This document shows positions 16,832 through 26,997 of a stretch of DNA of 64,000 nt, piece after piece (within the stretch, counting starts at the first letter, position 1; every line of letters starts with the position of its first letter). The translations under genes were made by a program, and so were the position numbers. The DNA is from Ruminiclostridium papyrosolvens DSM 2782 (GTDB lineage: Bacteria > Bacillota > Clostridia > Acetivibrionales > DSM-1351): NCBI RefSeq assembly GCF_029318685.1, contig NZ_CP119677.1, positions 3,339,001 to 3,403,000 on the forward strand, in the 5' to 3' direction. Under the pieces are notes generated by a model. It made no database searches. It was not told where the DNA came from and saw nothing but the letters and a program-made list of their open reading frames with translations.

Positions 16832-17827
16832 ATGAATTTAACAGGTTTTGTTATTATATTGTGTGCACTGGCACTGTTCTTTGCTTTGTTTTTCAGTCTG
16901 GTGCCCGTGGGTTTATGGATATCAGCTTTGGCTGCAAATGTAAAGGTCAGTATCTTCAACCTTATTGGTATGAAGCTTAGAAGGGTGAAGCCCTACAAGA
17001 TAGTAATGCCTCTCATAAAAGCAGTCAAAGGCGGCATAGATCTCAATGTAAACCAACTGGAAGCGCATTACCTTGCAGGAGGAAATGTAGATGTTGTTGT
17101 TGATGCACTAATAGCTGCTCACAGGGCAAACATGAATCTTCCCTTTGAAAGAGCTGCTGCTATTGATTTGGCAGGCCGCAATGTACTGGAAGCAGTTAAG
17201 ATGAGTGTAAACCCAAAAGTTATCGAGACCCCTAATGTTTCAGCGGTTGCAAAAGACGGTATTGAACTTCTGGCAAAGGCAAGAGTAACAGTCAGGGCCA
17301 ATCTGGACAGACTCATAGGCGGTGCGGGAGAAACTACCGTCCTTGCCAGAGTCGGTGAAGGTATTGTAACAACTGTAGGTAGCTCTTTTTCCCATAAAGA
17401 GGTACTTGAAAACCCTGATAAAATATCCCAAACAGTTCTGTCAAAAGGTCTGGATGCAGGAACTGCCTTTGAAATTCTTTCAATTGATATAGCTGACGTT
17501 GATGTCGGCAGAAATATAGGCGCCCAGCTGCAAACTCTTCAAGCAGAAGCAGATAAAAACATAGCACAGGCCAAGGCTGAGGAAAGAAGAGCAATGGCTG
17601 TTGCAAAAGAACAGGAAATGAAGGCTGCTGTTCAGGAGATGAGGGCAAAGGTTGTTGAGGCGGAGGCTCTTGTACCGGATGCTATGGCTACAGCTCTCCG
17701 TGAAGGAAAGATTGGTGTAATGGATTACTACAATCTTCAGAATATGATAGCTGATACCCAGATGAGGGATGCCATTTCTAAGGCAGGTAACCCTGATGTT
17801 CCTGAAAACATTGATATAAAATCGTAG
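16832..17827 (+). CDS. floA: Flotillin-like protein FloA
   Basis: The start at 16832 follows AAAGGAGAG and gives the usual 331 aa; the frame also opens at 16802 without a ribosome site. One membrane segment (residues 2-25) is followed by a PHB/SPFH domain. A long helical region rich in Ala, Glu and Gln is typical of flotillins ([39 protein letters not shown]). Family members scaffold membrane microdomains that gather signalling and secretion proteins. It follows nfeD by 42 bp. Confidence 0.93.
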   Translation: MNLTGFVIILCALALFFALFFSLVPVGLWISALAANVKVSIFNLIGMKLRRVKPYKIVMPLIKAVKGGIDLNVNQLEAHYLAGGNVDVVVDALIAAHRANMNLPFERAAAIDLAGRNVLEAVKMSVNPKVIETPNVSAVAKDGIELLAKARVTVRANLDRLIGGAGETTVLARVGEGIVTTVGSSFSHKEVLENPDKISQTVLSKGLDAGTAFEILSIDIADVDVGRNIGAQLQTLQAEADKNIAQAKAEERRAMAVAKEQEMKAAVQEMRAKVVEAEALVPDAMATALREGKIGVMDYYNLQNMIADTQMRDAISKAGNPDVPENIDIKS

Positions 17828-17858
17828 GATACCGGGAACGTTTATCAAAAGGAGTGAA

Positions 17859-18242
17859 GTGAAAATGGAACCAATTTACAAACTAATGTATTCAGCTCTT
17901 GGAGTTCCTATGAAATCCAGCGGCTCACAAGCCGCTGGTACACCTGTGACCGTTGAATCTGATAGTAGTAATTCACCGGAGGTTACTGAGAACCTCCAAA
18001 ATGAAACTTCATCAGACTCTTTTATATCAGATAATGCTGAAAAACCTGAACCTGATGGTACGAACAGTCCTTCAGAAGATATTATAAAATCGGATGCATC
18101 AAAAAATTCCAACAAAGAAGTGAGTCTGAAAATTGACTTCAGCGATAACGGCCTGATACAGGGATTTATCATGTCGGAAATACTTGCTCCCCCAAAAGCG
18201 ATGAAACGGAGAGGAAATACCCTATGGAACTCAAGGTTCTGA
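17859..18242 (+). CDS. Uncharacterised acidic, Ser/Asn-rich protein of the floA operon
   Basis: I do not recognise this 127-aa product. It has a short N-terminal segment (EPIYKLMYSALGVPMK), a long low-complexity middle rich in Ser, Asp, Glu and Asn that is likely disordered, and a C-terminal block SLKIDFSDNGLIQGFIMSEIL...PPKAMKRRG. AAGGAG precedes both a GTG at 17859 and an ATG at 17865; either may be the start. Its end overlaps the response regulator gene by 19 bp, so it is translated within the same operon. Confidence 0.65.
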   Translation: MKMEPIYKLMYSALGVPMKSSGSQAAGTPVTVESDSSNSPEVTENLQNETSSDSFISDNAEKPEPDGTNSPSEDIIKSDASKNSNKEVSLKIDFSDNGLIQGFIMSEILAPPKAMKRRGNTLWNSRF

Positions 18243-18967
18243 TTGTTGATGATGATGATGGAATGAGACTTGTTCTAAAAAAGATAATTGAAAAAAACGA
18301 GGGTTTTGAGTTGGTTGGCGAGGCTAAAAGCGGAGAGACAGGCTTAGGCCTCGTTGAAGCCTTCTCCCCTCACATTGTTTTTTTGGATATTGAAATGCCC
18401 GGCATGGGAGGCATTGAGTGTGCCAAAAGAATAATGGATATTGCACCCAAAACCTTTATTATATTTGCTACTGCCTACGAAAACTATATGCCGGAAGCCT
18501 TTGAGGTATATGCATCGGATTATCTGATTAAGCCCTTTAAAATAGACAGAATACTGACTACCCTTCAACGCATAAAGGAGATATTTGTTAACAAAGAAGC
18601 TGATGCAGTTTCCCCCCCTCAAATCAACAGATACAGCCTTTCGAAGCTTATAATAAAGAGCAAGGAAGGCATCAGCTTCATTGACTGCAAGGATATAATA
18701 TTTATTGAGCGTGAAAATCGGAATACGGTAATTCACACCCTGACAGAAAGCTTGACTACCTCTGAAGGCTTAAGCGAAATAGAGGAAAGGTTGGACAATT
18801 CGCACTTTTTCAGAAGCCACAAGTCTTACATTATAAATCTTTCCATGATTTACAAAATCTATCCATACGGGCGTTGGACATATACCGTCAAGTTCAAGGG
18901 CACAGACAAGGACGCTCTTCTCACACATGACAGATATGGTCAACTGGAGAAGCTCTTCAATGCATAG
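18224..18967 (+). CDS. LytTR-family response regulator
   Basis: The 247-aa protein has a receiver domain (VLIVDDDDGMR with the acidic pair, FLDIEMPGMGG with the phospho-acceptor Asp near residue 54, Lys in DYLIKPF). A LytTR DNA-binding domain follows (IFIERENRNTVIHTL, FFRSHKSYIINLSMI). Such regulators bind tandem or direct-repeat sites. It closes the kinase-nfeD-floA-orf cluster and is probably the partner of the kinase at 15299. Confidence 0.93.
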   Translation: MELKVLIVDDDDGMRLVLKKIIEKNEGFELVGEAKSGETGLGLVEAFSPHIVFLDIEMPGMGGIECAKRIMDIAPKTFIIFATAYENYMPEAFEVYASDYLIKPFKIDRILTTLQRIKEIFVNKEADAVSPPQINRYSLSKLIIKSKEGISFIDCKDIIFIERENRNTVIHTLTESLTTSEGLSEIEERLDNSHFFRSHKSYIINLSMIYKIYPYGRWTYTVKFKGTDKDALLTHDRYGQLEKLFNA

Positions 18968-19013
18968 ACTCCATTTGAAAGGTCTATCTGAATTTATCAA
19001 TAAAATTAACCTC

Positions 19014-19041
19014 TTGACATATCCTAAAAATATTCTATACT
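19014..19041 (+). promoter_or_regulatory. pflB promoter
   Basis: TTGACA (19014-19019) and TATACT (19036-19041) are 16 bp apart. Transcription would begin near 19048, about 20 bp before the riboswitch. Confidence 0.8.
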
Positions 19042-19065
19042 AAAGTTATAAACTATTTTACAAGA

Positions 19066-19140
19066 ACAAACTGTCATACAACTGGCGGACGTGGAGATTA
19101 CCACAGGGAGTATGACTTTAAAAGCCGGCCGCCTGGGCAT
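19066..19140 (+). ncRNA. ZTP riboswitch (pfl motif)
   Basis: The 5' half has the conserved ACTGGCGG, then a GTGG...CCAC hairpin and AGGGAG. It is closed by pairing of GTCATA (19073-19078) with TATGAC (19111-19116). A short linker leads to the conserved CCGCCTGGGCA (19129-19139). This is the two-part architecture of the ZTP (Z nucleotide, 10-formyl-THF alarmone) aptamer. The final segment is also the 5' arm of a terminator, so ligand binding would prevent termination and turn on the downstream formate-lyase gene. Confidence 0.92.
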
Positions 19141-19172
19141 CATAACTGCTCAGGCGGCATTTGTTTTGTTGT
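19128..19172 (+). terminator. Riboswitch expression-platform terminator
   Basis: GCCGCCTGGGCA (19128-19139) pairs with TGCTCAGGCGGC (19147-19158), with one G-T pair, and a T-rich run follows. Formation excludes the 3' part of the ZTP aptamer. Confidence 0.88.
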
Positions 19173-19233
19173 TTCCACAAACATACAAAAAAGTGTTTCC
19201 TGGGGAGAAATTTTTCCGAGGGGGTACTAAATT

Positions 19234-21462
19234 ATGAATTTAAACATTTCTGATTTCAAACCTGGTAAATGGCAGAGTTCCATAGACGTTCAGGACTTTA
19301 TCCAGACAAACTACACTCCATACGATGGTGCCGAAAACTTTCTTTGCAGCGCCAGTTCAAAAACAAAACAGCTCTGGGATACTTGTAAGAGTCTTTTGGT
19401 TGAAGAGCATTTAAACGGCGGAATTCTTGATATCGACACAGAAACAGTAGCAAGTATAACAAGTCATAAACCCGGCTTTATTGAAGAGAAATACGAAGTA
19501 ATAAAGGGGCTTCAGACCGATACACCTCTGAAAAGAGCTTTTCTTGCTAAAACCGGCTACAGAATGGCTAAACAGGCCTGCCAGCAGTTTGATACCGCAC
19601 CATCACCTGACATTGATAAAATTTTCAGTAAAAGCATAAAAACTCATAATGATGGTGTTTTCAGCGCATATACTGATGAAATGCGTAAGGCAAGAAAATG
19701 CGGAGTTATAACAGGGCTTCCCGATGCATACGGCAGAGGCCGTATAATAGGCGATTACAGAAGAGTTGCCCTATATGGCACGGATTATTTAATAAATCAA
19801 AAACAAAAGGATTTGGACAGTCTCGGCGGCACTATGACCGATGTTGTTATAAGGCTTAGAGAAGAACTTCACGATCAGATTGCCGCACTTAAGGATTTGG
19901 GTATTCTGGGAAATTCTTACGGCTTTAATCTGAAGCGTCCTGCACAAAATGCCTTTGAGGCTGTTCAGTGGACATATCTGGCATTTTTAGGTGCATTAAA
20001 AGAAACCAACGGAGCTGCAAATTCTTTAGGCAGGCTCAATGTATTTTTTGATATATTCATTGAACGCGATATAAATAACGGAACCATAACAGAAACAGAT
20101 GCACAGGAGCTGATTGACCAGTTTGTTATAAAACTCAGATTTATAAGGCACTTGCGTACCAAAGAGTATAATGAACTTTTTGCAGGAGACCCTGTTTGGC
20201 TGACTGAGTCCTTAGGTGGAATCAGCAGCGACGGAAGACATATGGTTTCAAAAACCGCCTACAGGTTCCTTCAAACTTTGAAGAATCTGGGAGCTGCACC
20301 TGAACCAAATCTCACAATATTATGGTCAGTCAAGTTACCTGAAAATTTCAAGAGGTTTTGTACCCAAACGTCTATTTCAACAAGTGCAATTCAGTATGAA
20401 AATGATGATATTATGCAGCCCCAGTACGGTGATGATTATGGCATCTCCTGCTGTGTATCGGCTATGCGTCTTGGAAAGGATATGCAGTTTTTTGGTGCAA
20501 GATGTAATCTTGCAAAATTGCTTCTATTGTCCTTAAACGGAGGACGTGATGAAATAAGCGGTGATCAGGTTGCACCTGAAATAAAGCCATATGAAGGAGA
20601 GTACCTTGACTATGACGAGGTTATGGAAAACTTTCTAAAGCTGCAGGATTGGATGACAGGCTTATATGTTAATACCATGAATATTATACATTATATGCAT
20701 GATAAATACGCTTACGAGCGTCTTATGATGGCTCTTCATGATACAGATGTTAACAGACTTATGGCCTTCGGTATATCCGGGCTATCAGTGCTTGTGGATT
20801 CTTTGAGTGCCATTAAACATACCCGTGTCAGGGTAATAAGAGATGATCGCGGTATTATTACAGACTTTGATTTAGAAGGCAGTTATCCTCAATACGGAAA
20901 CGATGACGACAGAGCCGACAGTATTGCTAAAGAAGTGGTTACAAGCTTCTATGAAAGCCTTAAAACTCATCCCACCTATCGCAATGCAAGGCATACTTTG
21001 TCAATCCTGACCATAACATCAAATGTTGTGTACGGTAAGAAAACAGGCTCTACTCCTGATGGCCGTAAAAAAGGAGAACCTTTTGCCCCCGGTGCCAACC
21101 CGATGCACAACAGAGATAAGTCAGGTATACTTGCAATGATGAATTCAGTGGCAAAGATACCCTATAGTGCGTGCAATGACGGTATATCCCTTACACTATC
21201 AGTTATTCCTAATGCTCTGGGCAAAGAAATAATCACCAAAACTGCAAATCTTTCCGCCATTATTGACGGTTATATTATGAGCGGTGGTCATCATATAAAC
21301 ATTAATGTACTTGATAAAGAAACTCTGGAAAATGCCATGAAGGAGCCTATGAAATATAACCAGCTTACAGTTCGTGTGTCCGGCTACGCCGTACATTTTA
21401 TAAAGCTTACCAAGTCACAGCAATTAGAAGTAATATCAAGGACATTTCATGAAGCTATGTAA
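19234..21462 (+). CDS. pflB: Pyruvate formate-lyase
   Basis: The 742-aa glycyl-radical enzyme converts pyruvate and CoA to acetyl-CoA and formate. The active-site cysteine pair is in [10 protein letters not shown], and the radical glycine is in [11 protein letters not shown] near the C terminus. Other family motifs are [32 protein letters not shown] and [17 protein letters not shown] precedes the ATG. The enzyme needs a radical-SAM activase (PflA), but no such gene is adjacent. Control by a ZTP riboswitch ties formate, and hence one-carbon supply, to the folate/purine state. Confidence 0.96.
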   Translation: MNLNISDFKPGKWQSSIDVQDFIQTNYTPYDGAENFLCSASSKTKQLWDTCKSLLVEEHLNGGILDIDTETVASITSHKPGFIEEKYEVIKGLQTDTPLKRAFLAKTGYRMAKQACQQFDTAPSPDIDKIFSKSIKTHNDGVFSAYTDEMRKARKCGVITGLPDAYGRGRIIGDYRRVALYGTDYLINQKQKDLDSLGGTMTDVVIRLREELHDQIAALKDLGILGNSYGFNLKRPAQNAFEAVQWTYLAFLGALKETNGAANSLGRLNVFFDIFIERDINNGTITETDAQELIDQFVIKLRFIRHLRTKEYNELFAGDPVWLTESLGGISSDGRHMVSKTAYRFLQTLKNLGAAPEPNLTILWSVKLPENFKRFCTQTSISTSAIQYENDDIMQPQYGDDYGISCCVSAMRLGKDMQFFGARCNLAKLLLLSLNGGRDEISGDQVAPEIKPYEGEYLDYDEVMENFLKLQDWMTGLYVNTMNIIHYMHDKYAYERLMMALHDTDVNRLMAFGISGLSVLVDSLSAIKHTRVRVIRDDRGIITDFDLEGSYPQYGNDDDRADSIAKEVVTSFYESLKTHPTYRNARHTLSILTITSNVVYGKKTGSTPDGRKKGEPFAPGANPMHNRDKSGILAMMNSVAKIPYSACNDGISLTLSVIPNALGKEIITKTANLSAIIDGYIMSGGHHININVLDKETLENAMKEPMKYNQLTVRVSGYAVHFIKLTKSQQLEVISRTFHEAM

Positions 21463-21476
21463 ATTATAGAACGGAA

Positions 21477-21519
21477 AAGCCTTATGAAGGGGTTTTCAGC
21501 CACTTCATAAGGCTTAGTT
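21477..21519 (+). terminator. pflB terminator
   Basis: A perfect 13-bp stem (AAGCCTTATGAAG / CTTCATAAGGCTT) with a 13-nt loop is followed by AGTTTTA. It lies between the convergent pflB and flavin reductase genes and could serve both. Confidence 0.85.
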
Positions 21520-21536
21520 TTACTAATCAATTAAAT

Positions 21537-22124
21537 CTATTTTTGGTTTCTCTTGAGATTCTTCTTTTTGGTTATAGAATACCCGAAATAGCCCAAAGAA
21601 TTTCCAAGGGGATAGTATTCACCATGTGAATAACAAATTAATTCGGCTTTATGTAAATCCAGTTTTCCCTTTTCATCCAACAATGATTCTTCAACATTTG
21701 TAGCTACTATTTCAGCCAAAAACAATACATGAGAACCCAGCTCTATTGACTGTTTCACCACGCACTCAAGATTCAAGGGACATTCCTTTATAAGCGGAAC
21801 TTGTATTTTAGAAGCAGTTTCAGCCGTCAACCCCATTGTCTCAAATTTATCAATATCTCTGCCTGACTTAACACCGCAATAATCAGTTGCAAAGGTCAGC
21901 TTTTTAGTAGGAAGATTAATTACAAATTCGCCTTTTTCTTTTATGAGTTCATAGGAATACCGTTCTTTTCTTACCGATATTGAGACCATTGGAGGGTCAG
22001 AGTTAATAGTCCCCGTCCAGGCAAGAGTAATTATATTTGGTTTTCCCTCATTATCCGTACATGATACCATTACTACCGGTACAGGATTTAACATGGTTGA
22101 TGGTTTCCAAACTTGTTTAGCCAA
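21537..22124 (-). CDS. Flavin reductase-like FMN-binding protein
   Basis: I place the start at a TTG ending at 22124: AAGGAGG lies seven bases before it and the product then begins AKQVWKPSTML as usual for the family. The ATG at 22184 has no ribosome site. The 195-aa protein has the split-barrel flavin reductase fold: NPVPVVMVSC, ITLAWTGTINSDPPMVSISV, and CNLECVVKQ-type central residues with FLAEIVA later. Homologues reduce or bind FMN with NAD(P)H. The physiological substrate is not evident. Confidence 0.85.
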   Translation of the reverse strand: MAKQVWKPSTMLNPVPVVMVSCTDNEGKPNIITLAWTGTINSDPPMVSISVRKERYSYELIKEKGEFVINLPTKKLTFATDYCGVKSGRDIDKFETMGLTAETASKIQVPLIKECPLNLECVVKQSIELGSHVLFLAEIVATNVEESLLDEKGKLDLHKAELICYSHGEYYPLGNSLGYFGYSITKKKNLKRNQK

Positions 22125-22211
22125 AGTCGTAACCTCCTTAAAGTCTAAAATATTTCTTTTTAATACCAATATACTATGAATCACTTTTTATTTTGATACC
22201 TGTTTAGCAAT

Positions 22212-23981
22212 TTACTTATTTGAGTTTAAATAGCTTAAAATAAAAATCGCTGAGGAATTCCAGTAGGTAGCAACCTCATTTGTTGAAAAAGAGCCAACAT
22301 CATCTATATAACACTCCGCAGGAGATTTACCCGATAGCTTGCTTTTAGCTACATCATCCTCTAAAGCCGAATCAGGTCCCCCTACCATTAAGCCGGGAAC
22401 AGGTTTTAATGCAAGGTCAGCCGCAGATGGTCTGTGATGGGGTTTATTAACCTGTTTCGAACCAAAACCGGTTATATAGCTCTGGTTAAGTGTATTTCTG
22501 CCCAGCAGATAATGCGTACAGTCATCGGCTGACTGGGTATATTTTTCATCGGTTTTGAGTTTGTCGGCTATAAGCAGGTGCATGGCATGGGTTGCAACAT
22601 TCATGTTACTTCCCCAGTTATACTCCATTTTATGCATTGCAACCAGATATCCGTCTTTTTCACCTGTAGCTGCAAACATATCTGCTTTTGCAAGCCATGA
22701 CTTTTTAATTTCATCGGCTTTTTTCTGGTCTGTTCCAGATACATCTGAAAACATATATGCAATTGCTGCAAATCCGCTTACATTCTGCCATCCAAGTCCA
22801 AAGCCTTCAACTTGATAATTGTCTGTAAAATATTTGTTGTATTTCTCATCTCCCGTAGCTCTGAAAAGTTCAGCAGCTGCCCATGCCTTCTCATCTTTCC
22901 CTGAGCTGTCTCCATACTTTCCTGACGCCACATCTGAAGGATTCTTGAAGCTAACGAAATCCTTATTTTCTTCAAGCCATTCCCAGGCTTTTTTGGAGGC
23001 CTGCAAGCAATTTTGTGCAAATACGGGATCTATAGTCATATATATTCTTGAAGCCATTGCCGCAGTTGCTGCAAAATCAGCTGTAGCATTAGTAGATATG
23101 GGCATTACAAGCTGATCGTCAACATCTTTATCAGGCATTGTTGTCATTTCCGGAAATGCCCTTGATGTGACCTTGTGATATACCCCGCCAGACTCACTGT
23201 CTTGCATTTTGAGAAGCCACTGTATCCCATATTTTGCTTCATCAAGAACGTCCGGTATCTTATTGCCGCTTTCCGGAATACGTGTTGTATCCGTAAAAGC
23301 TTGCGGATAAAGCTCATATGCCAAAAGTAAGCCTGCTGCTGTGACAGATGCAGGTACAACGTATCTTCCGTAATCTCCAGCATCATGCCAGCCTCCGCTT
23401 ACGTCAATTGTTTTTGTCTCATCGTTATATAATTTAGCTAATGCTTTGTGACAAACCGCATGACTGTATTCACCTGCAAATTCAGTTGTCAAAGCTGTTC
23501 CGCAACGTTGATAATACAGTGCTTTTTGCATAGAATCACCAAGCTTTGTATATACATTGTTATCTACTAAAAAATCAAATGATTTACCTAATCCTGATAT
23601 TGAGATAAAGTACTTACCGGGTACTGTAATCTTACTAAAGTCTGCATAGCATACAGTATCTCCGCTGGAGTCATCATTTGAGCTTTCAGTCAAATCTCCT
23701 GTTAAAACCGCCACACCTGTTTTACTGTCAACCACCTGAAACTTTTTATATTCACCCTTAATTATAGCTATTTTTTTTGCCAGGGTTTTATAACCCAGCT
23801 GATCTACATGAATTTCATCACTTAACTCATTTTCCGTTTTTATGTTTTGTGATACTTTTGCTGTTGCTTGTGCAGTTTCCTCTGAAACATAGCTGCTTAC
23901 GGGCCTGGAAGCACAAGAACTCATGGTAAAAATAAAACTGCCTGCCAGAGTAAGGCTTATAATTGTATTTTTCCAATTCAT
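22212..23981 (-). CDS. GH9 cellulase, membrane lipoprotein
   Basis: The 589-aa protein begins with a lipoprotein signal ending FTMSSC, so it should be anchored on the cell surface rather than built into a cellulosome. No dockerin or CBM is present. Residues about 60-150 form the Ig-like CelD_N module (DEIHVDQLGYKT). The GH9 domain follows: GGWHDAGDYGRYVVP with the catalytic aspartates, KPHHRPSA, and SFSTNEVATYWNS with the proton-donor Glu. Likely substrates are cellodextrins or amorphous cellulose near the membrane. It is a single gene. Confidence 0.92.
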   Translation of the reverse strand: MNWKNTIISLTLAGSFIFTMSSCASRPVSSYVSEETAQATAKVSQNIKTENELSDEIHVDQLGYKTLAKKIAIIKGEYKKFQVVDSKTGVAVLTGDLTESSNDDSSGDTVCYADFSKITVPGKYFISISGLGKSFDFLVDNNVYTKLGDSMQKALYYQRCGTALTTEFAGEYSHAVCHKALAKLYNDETKTIDVSGGWHDAGDYGRYVVPASVTAAGLLLAYELYPQAFTDTTRIPESGNKIPDVLDEAKYGIQWLLKMQDSESGGVYHKVTSRAFPEMTTMPDKDVDDQLVMPISTNATADFAATAAMASRIYMTIDPVFAQNCLQASKKAWEWLEENKDFVSFKNPSDVASGKYGDSSGKDEKAWAAAELFRATGDEKYNKYFTDNYQVEGFGLGWQNVSGFAAIAYMFSDVSGTDQKKADEIKKSWLAKADMFAATGEKDGYLVAMHKMEYNWGSNMNVATHAMHLLIADKLKTDEKYTQSADDCTHYLLGRNTLNQSYITGFGSKQVNKPHHRPSAADLALKPVPGLMVGGPDSALEDDVAKSKLSGKSPAECYIDDVGSFSTNEVATYWNSSAIFILSYLNSNK

Positions 23982-24086
23982 TATTTAACACTCTTTCTCA
24001 TTTTGTATGTAAAGCAATATCTATTATATATTATTCGGGAAGAGAATGTATTAATTTTTTATTAATTAGGCTAAAGTTGCACAACT

Positions 24087-25541
24087 CTAGTTATGTTTTG
24101 TCTGCTTTAGCTCAACATTCTTATATTTCTTGGCGGTATTTTCCAAAGAAGCAGATGAATCTCCCAATAAATATTTATTAAAGAATGTTAAAGTAAAATC
24201 ATTAATTATTTTGTGTACATCGTGAGGATTATAGTTAATAGCTAATAATGGGGTAAAAAGGCTTAAATCGGTATAGCTAAGGTGAATTATTTTATTTATT
24301 AAAAGAGAATACCCTCCATTTGCAATAGCGTTACTTCTTACGTTACACATTTTTGTATTTTGCTCTATAAATCTCTTACGTGAATCATCACTTACTCCAC
24401 ATTTGGTCAAATATTTGTCAAAATCCAGTCTATTATTCATAGTCACTTCAGCGTCCATCATCATGAATGGCTTCCCTAAACCCTTTTCAGAAATAGGAGT
24501 TCCCACAAAATCCCCATCCATGTTTATGCCCGCTTTAATTCTTGAGTCCTTCATAATAATCTGTCCTGCTGTTGCACCTCCATACGAGTGTCCGAACATA
24601 CCTATTTTATTCAAATCAATCCTTCCGCTAAAAATATTAAGAGGATCTTTTTTATTAACTTCCTCAATTTTATCAAGTACAAATTGTACATCTTTAACCC
24701 ATACTTTATTATGAGAATCCATGAAATCTATAAAGTCTGCCTTTAGCATTTCTTCATTTTTGTAGGTATATTTAGCAACCCTTCCGTTTGAAAATACTGT
24801 AGCCGCCGAATCGTAAGAGTGGTCAATTGCGACAACAATATAACCATGACTTGCTAATTCTTCCACTTCAAATGTGTTTATGTTTCTAAGAAGCCCAAAG
24901 CCGTGGGAGAATATCAGAAGTGGATATTTCTGCTGTTTAACAGAAATCTTTGCATTTACATAGGAATGACTTTTTACATATTTTAAATGACTAAATAGTA
25001 AGGATGGTATACCAGATTGCTTCTCAAGCCCTTTCGCTACCTCCGGGAGATCTTTTATATATGGTGCCCTTTTCAAGCTGTCAGATTTTTCAGAAGGGTA
25101 CCACACCTGTACCATTAATTCCCTTTTATCATCTGGGTCTTTTGTTGCCTCTTCTAAACGGTTTTCATCAGTCCAATCATATGTAATTGTTCCTACTTGG
25201 TATGGCCCGGTTGGTTTTTCAAGAGAAAAAACAGGCAAAAGTACCGGAAATGCAACAGCTATTATAAGAAATAAAAGTGAAAATATTGACCCAAGAACAA
25301 GTTTCCAGGTTTTTCTGGGTTTTCTGCCTTTACGAAAGAAAATCAGTACATTTAAAAGAAGGCAGATGTATGCCGGTAACATTTGTATACGGTATCCTTC
25401 TGCAATTAATTGTATAAGTGTTATTACAAATGAAATTCCGAATAAAATACAAGGTATTTTATTTGCATTCTTTTTACTAAACAACAGCCATCCTAGCGTA
25501 AAAAAGTTAACAAAAATAAGTACTGTTTCAAATAACCTCAA
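24087..25541 (-). CDS. Membrane-anchored alpha/beta hydrolase, PAF-acetylhydrolase-like
   Basis: The 484-aa protein has four hydrophobic helices in the first 110 residues and a large catalytic domain outside the membrane. YPLLIFSHGFG, the nucleophile elbow GHSYGGATAG, and INMDGDFVG fit the platelet-activating-factor acetylhydrolase/dienelactone hydrolase group. A His late in the sequence (DVHKIINDF) could complete the triad. Substrate specificity cannot be read from the sequence; a lipase or esterase role is likely. It stands alone. Confidence 0.8.
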   Translation of the reverse strand: MRLFETVLIFVNFFTLGWLLFSKKNANKIPCILFGISFVITLIQLIAEGYRIQMLPAYICLLLNVLIFFRKGRKPRKTWKLVLGSIFSLLFLIIAVAFPVLLPVFSLEKPTGPYQVGTITYDWTDENRLEEATKDPDDKRELMVQVWYPSEKSDSLKRAPYIKDLPEVAKGLEKQSGIPSLLFSHLKYVKSHSYVNAKISVKQQKYPLLIFSHGFGLLRNINTFEVEELASHGYIVVAIDHSYDSAATVFSNGRVAKYTYKNEEMLKADFIDFMDSHNKVWVKDVQFVLDKIEEVNKKDPLNIFSGRIDLNKIGMFGHSYGGATAGQIIMKDSRIKAGINMDGDFVGTPISEKGLGKPFMMMDAEVTMNNRLDFDKYLTKCGVSDDSRKRFIEQNTKMCNVRSNAIANGGYSLLINKIIHLSYTDLSLFTPLLAINYNPHDVHKIINDFTLTFFNKYLLGDSSASLENTAKKYKNVELKQTKHN

Positions 25542-25666
25542 TTTATAATCCTCCTAACAAATTTTTTAACATAAAATTATTACTTACTGTAATTATATGT
25601 CACAACTATTTGTAATTCCATGGTATTATTGTAATAAATTTGTAAGTATAGTGGTTAAAAGTGCAT

Positions 25667-25694
25667 AAAAAAGGCAGAGTATTAAGCTCTACCT
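25667..25694 (-). terminator. Terminator of the DUF6179-like gene
   Basis: On the minus strand AGGTAGAG and CTCTGCCT pair, with one G-T, around a 7-nt loop, followed by TTTTT. Confidence 0.8.
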
Positions 25695-25697
25695 GAT

Positions 25698-26975
25698 TTA
25701 TGCATTATATTCAAGAATTTCTTTTTCCCACTCATAATATGAAGAATAATCATTCTTATTTTCTAGAATCCTCTTTATCAATTCTTGTATTTCTCGTTTA
25801 TCAAGGAGTTTGAACACACTTTCATATTCCCCCTCAAAGAAGCATTCACTTAAAACCTCTTCTAAATCCTCCAGACTTTTTACACTTTGCAAGACCATTG
25901 CAATTTTATCCTCTAAAAATCTGCAAGCTTTCATTTCATCAATTAATACTCTTAAATCTTCATCTTCCATTTTATTACCATCAACATATCCCGATATTAA
26001 GATTTCATCTTCCTCCTCGTATAGCGTTACAAAGACTTTGTCCAGCTTCCCCAAGTTTATATTATGTTTAACTCTTGAGATAATATTTTTTAAAGTTATT
26101 TTGAAATATTCAATAGTATCCTGTGATTCCACTTTGATAAATGACAATACTTCATAAAAAGCTTCCTCCATTTTTTTAACAAGTTCCATTTCATCGGTCT
26201 TTTTAAGTTGTATTAACAGCCACTCCCTGTCTTCCTCATTTATATCCAGTTCTTGGAGATTATAACCCAGCATTCTCCTTCCAAGTAAATTTGAAAGTAC
26301 CAACTCAAATACATTTAGCAGGTCTTCTCTGAAATATTTGCTATAGCCCCTCATAAGACTATCTAAGTTATGGGCATCATACCTTGAACACAAAACATTC
26401 TCCATATCTAGGTGAGTTAAATATTCATGTATATACTCTATACCACTTAAATCCATTTCATCATAGGAAAGAGGATAATCCAAACTGCCATTTATCTCGT
26501 GTGCAGAAAATCTGTAGTCATACCAATCAAAAAATTCCTTCATTCCCTTGAATACAGTATCATTGTAAGCCAAATTACTGATTTTCGGACCTTCTGACTT
26601 TATTTTTATCCAAATACTTTTTGCATCCTCAAAATAATATCTGATTACCTCATTTCCTTTATTAAATAATTCTTCAATACTCTCATGTTCAAGCAATTCT
26701 GATGCAATAACAACGTTGTCCTGACTCTTCAATGCCATACTTATAGAGAAGCAAATTGATTTGAGCAAATTTGCAGCAATCTCTTCCGTTACAGAACTGC
26801 TTTCCCCAAAAGTAAACTTTTGTATTTGCTTTGAAAGCAGACCTAGCAGCCCCATTTGAATTTTCTTTGACTGCTCGCAACTGATTATACCCTCTTTTGC
26901 TGCACCCTGTAAAAGAGACTGAAAGTACTCGCTCCTCACAGTTTGTATATGCTGATATTTCTGTATTACGTCCAT
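25698..26975 (-). CDS. Uncharacterised protein, DUF6179-like
   Basis: The 425-aa protein is almost wholly helical, acidic and without signal peptide or membrane segment, so it should be cytoplasmic. It opens IQTVRSEYFQSLLQGAAKEG, with YSKYFREDLLNVFELVLSNLLGRRMLG in the middle. From memory, this matches the DUF6179 family, which occurs next to DUF6323 genes; I could not verify this. It is the second gene of a two-gene operon, 22 bp after the partner, with a good ribosome site. No function is known to me. Confidence 0.7.
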   Translation of the reverse strand: MDVIQKYQHIQTVRSEYFQSLLQGAAKEGIISCEQSKKIQMGLLGLLSKQIQKFTFGESSSVTEEIAANLLKSICFSISMALKSQDNVVIASELLEHESIEELFNKGNEVIRYYFEDAKSIWIKIKSEGPKISNLAYNDTVFKGMKEFFDWYDYRFSAHEINGSLDYPLSYDEMDLSGIEYIHEYLTHLDMENVLCSRYDAHNLDSLMRGYSKYFREDLLNVFELVLSNLLGRRMLGYNLQELDINEEDREWLLIQLKKTDEMELVKKMEEAFYEVLSFIKVESQDTIEYFKITLKNIISRVKHNINLGKLDKVFVTLYEEEDEILISGYVDGNKMEDEDLRVLIDEMKACRFLEDKIAMVLQSVKSLEDLEEVLSECFFEGEYESVFKLLDKREIQELIKRILENKNDYSSYYEWEKEILEYNA

Positions 26976-26997
26976 AACAATCTGTCCTCCTTTGGAG

